NCBI GenBank assembly: GCA_937958265.1
Contig: CALGNX010000018.1
Span: 43,311 to 107,310 of the forward strand
Reading direction: 5' to 3'
Length of the DNA stretch: 64,000 bases
Origin: an uncultured Algibacter sp.
Lineage (GTDB): Bacteria > Bacteroidota > Bacteroidia > Flavobacteriales > Flavobacteriaceae
Part shown: positions 10,474 through 18,867 of the stretch, piece by piece
Position numbering within the stretch: position 1 is the stretch's first letter
How the letters are laid out: every line of letters starts with the position of its first letter
The notes under the pieces: model-generated
Seen by the model: the letters and a program-made list of their open reading frames with translations, nothing else
Told to the model about the DNA's origin: nothing
Database searches by the model: none
Program-made: the position numbers and the translations under genes

Positions 10474-11808
10474 ATGTATAAAAACCTACTTTTTTTTCTT
10501 TTTTTAGCTCCAAGTATTTTTTTGGGACAGCATACCATAAAAGGTAAATTTTCACCAGCTAAAGATTTTAATTTTGCTTTACTTTATAAAGTTAACCCCT
10601 CTATTTTCGATTATGTTACAAATGCTGAAATTGCAGAAGATGGCAGTTTTACCTTTAAATTAGATTCTACAAATACTAAAGGCACCTATCGATTAGTTTA
10701 CGCGGTACCTCAAGAAGATTTTAATTTTGATATCATGTATAACGGAGAAGAAGATATTGAACTCACTTTTAACTCAGAAACCGGGGTAGAATTTATAAAA
10801 TCTACTGAAAATAAATTATTAGCCTCTTACCGTAACAGCATGTCTATGGTTACACAAAGTATTGGCAACTATTTTAGCCAAGCAAGTAAAGAGAATAAAG
10901 CCTTAAAAGCCATTTTTAAAACACAAAGAGAAACACAAGACCGTTTTGAAGAATTAGCTAAAGGAACTATAGCTCTTACATTTATAAAAGCCAACAGACC
11001 CTATATACCCAGTAAAGTAGAACCCTTAGAAGAATACATTAAAAACCTGAAAAATCATTATTTTGATTATGTAGATTTTAGCAACCCAATACTGCAAAGT
11101 TCAAATTTTTTAGAAGAACGCGCGCGTAATTATGTTTTTGGCATGTCATTAGAGAATGAGGATGAATTTGAAAATTACAAAGAAAACATAACCGTTCTTT
11201 ATAGCCATATCAAAACAATTCCGAAAGAAATACAACGTATTTTATTACTAGACTTATGGGAACAAATGGGCGATTTAGAGTTTGAATCTATTGCTAATTT
11301 TATTTCTAAAAAATATTTAAAAAATATTGCCACAACACTAAATGATGATGAACTTTTAAAATCTTTAACACTCTACGAAAATTTAACTAAAGGGGTAATA
11401 GCACCAGATTTTGATATAGAAATTGAAGAAAGCAATAAGCTAGTCACAAAAAAAATGACAGACTTAAAAGGTGCTGAAAACTACATTATTGTATTTTGGA
11501 GTAGTACCTGCTCACACTGTTTAAAGGAAATACCACAATTAAAGACATTTGTAAATTCCTTAGAAAAAGACCGCATAAAAGTAATAGCTATTGGTTTAGA
11601 GGATGAGCCTTATGGTTGGAAAAACCTAACCTACGACTACCCAAATTTCATACATGTTTACGGCAAAGGAAAGTGGAAAAATAAGACAAGTCTTAACTAC
11701 GGAGTAACGTCTACTCCTACATACTTTATATTGGATAAGGATAAGAAAATAGTTTTAAAACCTCTAGATTTTGACGGGCTGAAAGAATATTTTAAAAAAG
11801 ACGAATAG
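10474..11808 (+). CDS. TlpA-like thioredoxin family protein
   Basis: Signal peptide, C-terminal thioredoxin fold with WSSTCSHCLKEIPQL. Confidence 0.8.
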   Translation: MYKNLLFFLFLAPSIFLGQHTIKGKFSPAKDFNFALLYKVNPSIFDYVTNAEIAEDGSFTFKLDSTNTKGTYRLVYAVPQEDFNFDIMYNGEEDIELTFNSETGVEFIKSTENKLLASYRNSMSMVTQSIGNYFSQASKENKALKAIFKTQRETQDRFEELAKGTIALTFIKANRPYIPSKVEPLEEYIKNLKNHYFDYVDFSNPILQSSNFLEERARNYVFGMSLENEDEFENYKENITVLYSHIKTIPKEIQRILLLDLWEQMGDLEFESIANFISKKYLKNIATTLNDDELLKSLTLYENLTKGVIAPDFDIEIEESNKLVTKKMTDLKGAENYIIVFWSSTCSHCLKEIPQLKTFVNSLEKDRIKVIAIGLEDEPYGWKNLTYDYPNFIHVYGKGKWKNKTSLNYGVTSTPTYFILDKDKKIVLKPLDFDGLKEYFKKDE

Positions 11809-12051
11809 CATTATATTTAAAACCACAGCCGCGTAAAATATAATAAATTATAAAACAGAGTTTATGAATAATTATTAATCAAAAAAGGTTAAAATTAACT
11901 TGACCAATTGCTCCTATTACTTGGACTTACATATCAATAAAATCTTAAAAAAAATATTACCCCAAAAAAAAAGAATAGCGAATGTAACATTCACTATTCT
12001 TTTATAATAACTCAGAAATATAATATTTATTAAAGTCGTATCAAGAAGCTA

Positions 12052-12438
12052 TTAGTTAGGTAAACCTAAAGCTGCAGAAGCAGGAAATCCTCCTCTTGAA
12101 GGAGCATTACCAGTTCGTCTAGTTCCACTAAATACAGGTCTTACTCTAGTTGAAGAAGGCGTACTTGGAGTTCTCACAGTTTCTGGATTAGATCCTTCTG
12201 CTCTCAAACGTGTGCATCGAATACCAACTCTATTTCCTTCAATTGCAATATTATCCAACTCTTCACCTGTTCTACGATTTAAAATCGTTACGCTATCTCC
12301 ATTAAAGACTACACGAGTAATACCGTCATAAACTCTAGTTGTAGAATTACCATCTGCTGTTATAGTACAAGAAGATTGCTGTGCACTCATAACTGTTGAC
12401 ATTGCAAAAAAAACAAGCATTGAAAATAATGTTTTCAT
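12052..12438 (-). CDS. Secreted hypothetical protein
   Basis: Signal peptide; no recognised family. Confidence 0.5.
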   Translation of the reverse strand: MKTLFSMLVFFAMSTVMSAQQSSCTITADGNSTTRVYDGITRVVFNGDSVTILNRRTGEELDNIAIEGNRVGIRCTRLRAEGSNPETVRTPSTPSSTRVRPVFSGTRRTGNAPSRGGFPASAALGLPN

Positions 12439-12515
12439 AATAAAAAATTTTGTTTTCCCTACTCTATTTTCATGGGCTTTTCGGGTTACGCCATGAGGTA
12501 GGACGTTAAAATTTT
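12439..12515 (-). promoter_or_regulatory. Candidate structured 5'UTR RNA (putative cis-regulatory)
   Basis: On minus strand: CCTAC-CT-CATGG-CGTAACCCGAAAAGC-CCATG-AAAATAGA-GTAGG, two nested perfect helices just upstream of the 12052..12438 start codon. Confidence 0.4.
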
Positions 12516-12723
12516 AAACATATTACAAACAAATAGAAAAAAAAAATATTTTTTTTTCATTATTGCTAGACATTTATTACAATACTGTTATCTAGGTGAG
12601 TTTTTTACTATATATTTTTTATCTAAAATTCACCACAACCCTAGTAGATTAAAAAAACTAAATAATTAAGGTATATATATATATATATTAATTATTATAG
12701 GCAAAGTAGTATTTATGTTTATT

Positions 12724-13083
12724 TTAAAAATGATAAAAAGCATTTTCTAAATGCTCAATATTAAAAGCATCATAATCTTTAACAATAGAAATAACATCAA
12801 AGCGTACTTCAAAATCTAAATTATTAGCCATTATATATGCGTTAACTGCCCTTACTAGGCGTTGTATTTGTTTAGGCTTCACAAAATCTTGTGGATTTCC
12901 AAAATATCTTGTCGAGCGGGTTTTAACTTCAATAATAGCTAAAACATCTTTTTTTAGTGCGATAATATCCACCTCAGCCTTTTGAAACCTGAAGTTACGC
13001 TCCAAAATCTTATAATTATTTTTCAAAAGAAAATTCACAGCAAGCTGTTCTCCTTTTTTACCGAGTTCATTATGATTTGCCAT
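12724..13083 (-). CDS. yraN: YraN family (UPF0102) endonuclease-like protein
   Basis: LGKKGEQLAVNFLLKNNYKILERNFRFQKAEVDIIALKKDVLAIIEVKTR. Confidence 0.9.
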   Translation of the reverse strand: MANHNELGKKGEQLAVNFLLKNNYKILERNFRFQKAEVDIIALKKDVLAIIEVKTRSTRYFGNPQDFVKPKQIQRLVRAVNAYIMANNLDFEVRFDVISIVKDYDAFNIEHLENAFYHF

Positions 13084-13294
13084 ATTTTACCAGCTGAAAT
13101 TTAAAACAAATTACTCTACATTTATAAATATACTATACTTATATTTCAATATGACGCTAGTTCATAGCCTACGCAATTTTTCAATTTTCGCAGCAATAGC
13201 AACAAAGTATAGTACAAAATATTTTCACAAGAGTTTATAGATGAATCTTATAAGAAGGCTTTAATAAACGAACTAAAAAACTAGCTTTATAGTA

Positions 13295-13969
13295 TTATTT
13301 AGTATAATCAAAAATAAAATTAATATGTGGACTACTGGCCATAAGGTTTGGATTAGTACCCTCAAAACCTTCGGGAATAGCGTGGTTAAGTTTCTTATAA
13401 TAATTAACCCAACTCGTTAAAAACACACCTGTATCGTCTTTAAAAGTCATCGCATGCGTAACAAACGGGACTTTATCTTTACCTAACTTTTGATGAGCCA
13501 ACATTTTGTAAATCAATTCAGAACAATAATAAGCACTATCATCCCATAAAAAAACACTATCGTAAGGGGTATTTAAACGTTTTACACCATATTCTATAGC
13601 TTTTGGGATGTATTTTTTAAATTGTTCACTTAATCTTGCTATCGCGATTTGCGGTTTATTCTTTTCATTTCTATTTCGATTAAGAAAGTCCTCTAGTGAT
13701 GTTCGAGTAACGCCCTTTCTAGGAATTGCCTCAATAACGAACCATTTACCATCGTTAAGCATAACCATGCCTACGTGCGAAAAGTTTTTAGAAATTGAGG
13801 TGGCTGATACCGATTTAATAGCCTCATCAATTTCCCCTGTTCCTGTATTTTGAAAAAGCAAATCACCTTCTTGCATCTGGTAATCTTTATTATTTTGAGT
13901 GTTATTACAACTCAGTAAAACAAAAAACAAACTAAAAATAAGAAAAAAAATCCGTTGTATATTATGCAT
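13295..13969 (-). CDS. YiiX/YebB-like permuted NlpC/P60 cysteine hydrolase (lipoprotein)
   Basis: GDLLFQNTG, FSHVGMVMLNDGKWFVIEA, YYCSELIYKM motifs; lipobox LLSC. Confidence 0.8.
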   Translation of the reverse strand: MHNIQRIFFLIFSLFFVLLSCNNTQNNKDYQMQEGDLLFQNTGTGEIDEAIKSVSATSISKNFSHVGMVMLNDGKWFVIEAIPRKGVTRTSLEDFLNRNRNEKNKPQIAIARLSEQFKKYIPKAIEYGVKRLNTPYDSVFLWDDSAYYCSELIYKMLAHQKLGKDKVPFVTHAMTFKDDTGVFLTSWVNYYKKLNHAIPEGFEGTNPNLMASSPHINFIFDYTK

Positions 13970-13994
13970 TATCCAATAACATTAGTTTATAAAT

Positions 13995-15155
13995 TTAACC
14001 TCTAAACAAGAAAAAATCATCTTTCATATCTTCAATTTGAGCATCCTTATTGGTTATAATGTATGTAATGGCTTTTGATGTAAAACCCTCCCCTTTCTCT
14101 GTTAAAGACACTATATGTTTATCAATATAAATCATATTATTTTTTAACGCCAAATCCAAAACGGTTTTAGAACGCACTTTTTGCCAATTAATATGTTCAT
14201 TAAGGTGATTTACGTGGCGCTCACTTTTCTCTTTATGGTTTTTCAAATGTAATAAAAAAGTTAGTAATGATACTTCTATACGTTGTTGCTTTTCCCTATA
14301 CATTACCGCAATAATACCCTTATTTGGTGCGAACAAATATACTCCTAAAAAAAAGACACCTAGCATGGTAGTTATAGATCCGGCAATAGAGGCATCTAAA
14401 AAATGCGCTAACCAATACCCAGAAATAGCACTAATTACCCCAAAACAAACAGCATAAACAAGCATGCGTTTCAAATTATTAGTTAACAAATAGGCTGTAG
14501 CAGCAGGAGATATCATAAGAGCGACAACTAAAATTGCACCAACAGCATCAAAAGCTCCCACAGTGGTTACCGATGAAACCGCCATAAGGCCATAATGAAT
14601 AATTGCTGGTGAAAAACCCAATGAAGCCGCTAATCCAGCATCAAAAGTACTTACTTTTAATTCTTTAAAAAAAGCGATTAACAAAGCTACCGTTATTAAT
14701 AATATTGTTCCAATAATCCATAATGATTTTGGTCCAACATCCACCCCATAAACTAGCATTCTATCAAAAGGCGCAAAGGCTAACTCGCCCAATAAAACAG
14801 CATCGACATCCAAATGTACGTCATTTGCATTTTTAGCAATCATAATTACCCCAATACTAAATAAAATTGGAAACACTAAGCCAATAGCGGTATCCTCTTT
14901 TACCAAGCCTGTTTTTTGAATATACTCCACTAAAACTACCGTTATAATACCTGTTAAGGCTGCTAAAAAAATTAGTAAAGGTGAATTTAAATCTTGGGTA
15001 ATAAAAAAACCAATAACAATACCTGGTAGTATAGAATGGCTTATCGCATCGCTAATCATAGCCATTTTCCTAAGCACCAAAAATGTTCCCGGAATTGCAC
15101 AAGCTATGGCTACTAAACTCGCAATAAGTTGTATTTCTATTTGTGCACTACTCAT
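13995..15155 (-). CDS. Metal (Mn/Zn/Fe) ABC transporter permease with C-terminal winged-helix-like extension
   Basis: ABC-3 permease signature (SDAISHSILPGIVIGF); C-terminal DtxR-like helical tail. Confidence 0.9.
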   Translation of the reverse strand: MSSAQIEIQLIASLVAIACAIPGTFLVLRKMAMISDAISHSILPGIVIGFFITQDLNSPLLIFLAALTGIITVVLVEYIQKTGLVKEDTAIGLVFPILFSIGVIMIAKNANDVHLDVDAVLLGELAFAPFDRMLVYGVDVGPKSLWIIGTILLITVALLIAFFKELKVSTFDAGLAASLGFSPAIIHYGLMAVSSVTTVGAFDAVGAILVVALMISPAATAYLLTNNLKRMLVYAVCFGVISAISGYWLAHFLDASIAGSITTMLGVFFLGVYLFAPNKGIIAVMYREKQQRIEVSLLTFLLHLKNHKEKSERHVNHLNEHINWQKVRSKTVLDLALKNNMIYIDKHIVSLTEKGEGFTSKAITYIITNKDAQIEDMKDDFFLFRG

Positions 15156-16275
15156 TTTTTTGGGTTTGCTGGTTATATAGATTTGCTGCTGTTTTAAAAC
15201 CTTCCTCGGTTAAACTCCACATGGCACCATGTATTTTTACATAATTTTTTTGAACTAATTTTTGAAGTGACCCTTTGGTGAAACCTTGAAAATTATTTAA
15301 AATTTTTATTGCGTGCGGATGTCCAATATTTTCGTGAGTTTCGGCAATATGAAACATAAATGACAATGTTTTTTGAAGCTGTAAATCTCGACGATTTCTT
15401 ATAAAACGAATTTGTTTAAATAACAAACCACGACTTGGGGAAAAAATAAAAGAAAATATAACAAATACACCAGCAACAAGTACAATAACAGGCCCTGTTG
15501 AAAGATTATTTTCACTGGCACTAATAGCAGTACCCACAACACCAGAAAAAGCACCAAAAATTGCGGCTAAAAAAACCATGACAGACAAGCTATTTGTCCA
15601 TTGCCTTGCTGCTGCTGCTGGCGCTAAAAGCATCGCACTCATTAAAACCACACCAACGGTTTGCAACCCCAAAACTATAGCCAATACAATAAACGTGGTA
15701 ATTAATATGTCGATAAATTTGGTATTAAAACCTAGTGTTTTAGTATAATCGGCATCAAAAAGTAATATTTTAAATTCCTTCCAGAATAACAATAAAACAA
15801 ATAAACATATTCCTGTAACCAGAGCCATCATCCAAACATCGCGTTCTACTAAAGTTGCTGCCTGCCCAAACAAATATTTATCCAACCCAGCTTGATTGGC
15901 ATTGGGCTGTTTTTGAATAAAGGTGATCAGTAACATTCCAAAACCAAAAAACAACGATAAAATTAAGCCTAATGCTGTGTCGGATTTTAAATGTGTTTTA
16001 CTAATAATACCTCGAATCCAAAAGGTACCAATAAGGCCGCTAACTAAAGCACCCAATAATAGTATATTACCATCTTTAGCTCCTGTTATTAAAAAAGCTA
16101 TAGCAATACCCGGTAGGGCAGCGTGCGAAATAGCATCGCCCAAGAGGCTTTGCTTTCTTAGCACCGCAAAACTACCAAGCATACCTGTAACAGCACCTAG
16201 TATGGCGGTACCTAGAGTTATAGTTCTTAGGGTGTAGTCTGTAAAAACTAGTTTTATATATTCGGTAATATCCAT
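15148..16275 (-). CDS. Metal ABC transporter permease
   Basis: ABC-3 permease (LLGDAISHAALPGIAIAFL); overlaps next permease by 8 nt. Confidence 0.9.
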   Translation of the reverse strand: MDITEYIKLVFTDYTLRTITLGTAILGAVTGMLGSFAVLRKQSLLGDAISHAALPGIAIAFLITGAKDGNILLLGALVSGLIGTFWIRGIISKTHLKSDTALGLILSLFFGFGMLLITFIQKQPNANQAGLDKYLFGQAATLVERDVWMMALVTGICLFVLLLFWKEFKILLFDADYTKTLGFNTKFIDILITTFIVLAIVLGLQTVGVVLMSAMLLAPAAAARQWTNSLSVMVFLAAIFGAFSGVVGTAISASENNLSTGPVIVLVAGVFVIFSFIFSPSRGLLFKQIRFIRNRRDLQLQKTLSFMFHIAETHENIGHPHAIKILNNFQGFTKGSLQKLVQKNYVKIHGAMWSLTEEGFKTAANLYNQQTQKNE

Positions 16276-16276
16276 T

Positions 16277-17014
16277 TTATTCCTGAATACTTACTTTATA
16301 ATTAATACCGTAAGTTTTGGTTAAATTATCGTCGTTAAAAATATCTTTAACGGGACCTGTGGCTATTTTTTTTACATTCAAAAAGGTTACCCAATCAAAA
16401 TACTCTGGAACCGTTTGCAAATCGTGATGTACAACAATAACGGTTTTACCTGCTTTACGTAATTCTTTTAAAATATTAATAATAGCAATTTCTGTAGTAG
16501 CATCTACCCCCTGAAAAGGCTCATCCATAAAATAGATAGAAGCATTTTGTACTAAAGCTCGTGCTAAAAATATGCGTTGTTGTTGCCCGCCCGAAAGCTG
16601 ACTTATTTGTCTGTTTTTAAAGGGTAGCATACCTACTTTTTCCAGCGCTTCTAGGGCTGCTTTCTTTTCTTTTTGTCTTGGCCGTTTTATCCAGCCTAAA
16701 CTGCCATAAGTTCCCATGATTACAACATCTAAGGCTGTGGTAGGAAAATCCCAATCGACACTTCCTTTTTGGGGTACGTATGCTACTATTTGCCGTTGTT
16801 TTGCATAAGGTTTTCCAAATATTTCTACACTTCCTGCTATAGGTTTTAGTATGCCTAAAATGGATTTAATAAGGGTGGATTTTCCGGCGCCATTAGGGCC
16901 TACTATAGCCATAAGTACGCCTTCGGGAATTTCTAAATCGATATCCCAGAGTACGGGCTTGTAGTTATAAGCAACCGTGAGATCGTCTACTTTTACGGCA
17001 ATTTTATCACTCAT
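16277..17014 (-). CDS. Metal ABC transporter ATP-binding protein
   Basis: Walker [10 protein letters not shown], signature LSGGQQQR, Walker B IYFMDEP. Confidence 0.95.
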   Translation of the reverse strand: MSDKIAVKVDDLTVAYNYKPVLWDIDLEIPEGVLMAIVGPNGAGKSTLIKSILGILKPIAGSVEIFGKPYAKQRQIVAYVPQKGSVDWDFPTTALDVVIMGTYGSLGWIKRPRQKEKKAALEALEKVGMLPFKNRQISQLSGGQQQRIFLARALVQNASIYFMDEPFQGVDATTEIAIINILKELRKAGKTVIVVHHDLQTVPEYFDWVTFLNVKKIATGPVKDIFNDDNLTKTYGINYKVSIQE

Positions 17015-17028
17015 AATATTATCTTTTT

Positions 17029-17165
17029 AGCCCTGATAGTAGCGGCATCCTTTTTTTGTGTTATATAACCTTAATTCGCAACTATACATTTCAAGAAGCC
17101 ACTAATTTAATTAAAACACATGAACTTGAAACAAAAAAAGATATAGCGGATAGCAGGAAATAGCT
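17029..17165. repeat. Flavobacterial-type intergenic repeat (AGCCCTGATAG...AGCGGATAGCAGGAAATAGCT)
   Basis: AGCCCTGATAGTAGCGGCATCCTTTTTTTGT ... ACAAAAAAAGATATAGCGGATAGCAGGAAATAGCT; ATCCTTTTTTTGT can pair with ACAAAAAAAGAT. Confidence 0.5.
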
Positions 17166-17253
17166 TCAAATTATTAATTTACTAACACACATTTATAATC
17201 TTTTAAAATGCTCATGCCTTTTTTTAATGCTGGCTACAACATAAATTAAACAT

Positions 17254-18159
17254 TTATTTTAAAGCATTTACAATGGTGTTTACGTTGTACTGAAACATAC
17301 CAATATATGTACCTTCGCTAGTTCCTAAATCGCCCAATGCATCTGAAAATAAAGAACCACCAATTATTACTTTATGGCCCTTAGAGTTTACTGCCGCCTG
17401 CAAGGCCTCGATAGTACGTTTTGGCACGGAACTTTCTATAAATATGGCTTTTACATTTTTCTCTATTATAAATGCTGATAACTTTTGAACATCTTGTACG
17501 CCTGCCTCGGTTGCTGTTGATAGACCTTGAAGACCATAAACTTCAAAATTAAATGCTTTACCAAAATAGTTAAAAGCATCGTGTGCTGTTACTAAAATAC
17601 GTTGTGCTTTTGGCAAGGTTTCTATAGTGGCTTTTAGCTTTACTTTTAAATTTTCTAGTTGGGTTATATATGCTGCGCCATTGGCTGCAAATGCTGCTTT
17701 TTGTTCTGGAATGGCAATAGATAATTTTTGAACAACAAACTGCGTGGCTTGCACCCAATAATCGAGATTAAACCAAATATGCGGGTCGTAATTTGAAGCG
17801 AAATATTCCGATCCTATTAGCGTTTTTTTATCTAAAGCATCGCCTATTGCAATGGTTTTTGTAGTTTTCATTTTCTCGAAAACCTCAACTAACTTGCCCT
17901 CTAAATGGAGTCCATTATAAAAAATAATATCGGCTTTTGCTAGTTTTGTAACATCGCCAGCACTGGCTTTGTATAAATGCGGATCGACTCCACTACCCAT
18001 TAAACCTTGCAAATTAATATGTGTACCACCTATGTTTTTAACCAAGTCGGTTATCATGGATGTGGTGGTTACTACGTTTAATTTTGTGTTGCTTTGTTTT
18101 TCGTTTTTACAACTGAAAAAAACTAAAAGTATTAATGATGCAAAAATAATTCTTTTCAT
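17254..18159 (-). CDS. Metal ABC transporter substrate-binding lipoprotein (ZnuA/MntC type)
   Basis: TSMITDLVKNIGG, GSGVDPHLYKAS, ASNYDPHIWFN metal-ligand His motifs; lipobox FFSC. Confidence 0.92.
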   Translation of the reverse strand: MKRIIFASLILLVFFSCKNEKQSNTKLNVVTTTSMITDLVKNIGGTHINLQGLMGSGVDPHLYKASAGDVTKLAKADIIFYNGLHLEGKLVEVFEKMKTTKTIAIGDALDKKTLIGSEYFASNYDPHIWFNLDYWVQATQFVVQKLSIAIPEQKAAFAANGAAYITQLENLKVKLKATIETLPKAQRILVTAHDAFNYFGKAFNFEVYGLQGLSTATEAGVQDVQKLSAFIIEKNVKAIFIESSVPKRTIEALQAAVNSKGHKVIIGGSLFSDALGDLGTSEGTYIGMFQYNVNTIVNALK

Positions 18160-18227
18160 GCCTTTAAAAATTTGAATTATGTTTTTATAAAATAGTTGAA
18201 TTACAACTGTTTTGAACAGTGCTAAAT

Positions 18228-18390
18228 AATACCAATTAAAATTTAAAAAAAGGCTAATAACGCGTTTCTATCGCACCTTTATTTCAAAATAAAATAAAAC
18301 CGTAGCTAAGGCTATGCTATAATTTTCTTTCTCATATAGGCCCAATATAATTCAAGTTCTTTAGCCTAATTTTAAATCATATTTGGTATA
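18228..18390. mobile_element. MITE-like element (no ORF) with TACCAA...TTGGTA terminal inverted repeats
   Basis: Left end AAATAATACCAATTAAAATTTAAA, right end TTTTAAATCATATTTGGTATAATTA; ~160 bp non-coding insert between two minus-strand genes. Confidence 0.4.
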
Positions 18391-18391
18391 A

Positions 18392-18859
18392 TTATAATTT
18401 GTTTAATATTTTTTTTGATGTATAGTAACTAAATAATCGTTCTTTTATTAAAAAATCACGATTAAAAATTAGTGTTGCTGGTAATGTAAATTCCTTATTT
18501 TTTCTTGATGCTAGTAAAAGTGGCAACTCGTGTACTCCGTTACGTTTTGTTTTAGCCTGTTTATTTATAAACGTTACACCATCGAAAACAATAGTATCTA
18601 AGGTTTCAACATCCATCTGTACAGCATAATAATTGCTATTTAATGTTTTAATAACTTTATTTTTAGAAAACACATCCCGATCTATTTTTTTACAATAAGC
18701 ACACCACTTTGCGTGAAAGTAAATAAAAACAGGTTTAGGTGCTTTAGAGAAAGCCGCCTCTAATTCCGACCATGTTTTCCACTCAATAGTTTCCTTAGAC
18801 TGCGCAAGACCACTATACATTATAAAAAAAAATAGTATGGTTAATAATAAATGTTTCAT
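18392..18859 (-). CDS. Thioredoxin family protein
   Basis: YFHAKWCAYCKKIDRDVFS. Confidence 0.85.
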   Translation of the reverse strand: MKHLLLTILFFFIMYSGLAQSKETIEWKTWSELEAAFSKAPKPVFIYFHAKWCAYCKKIDRDVFSKNKVIKTLNSNYYAVQMDVETLDTIVFDGVTFINKQAKTKRNGVHELPLLLASRKNKEFTLPATLIFNRDFLIKERLFSYYTSKKILNKL

Positions 18860-18867
18860 ATTAGATT

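Noticed and set aside
12675-12692. (TA)n microsatellite near 12.68 kb
   Set aside because: Short AT-rich dinucleotide run expected in an AT-rich intergenic region; no supporting structure
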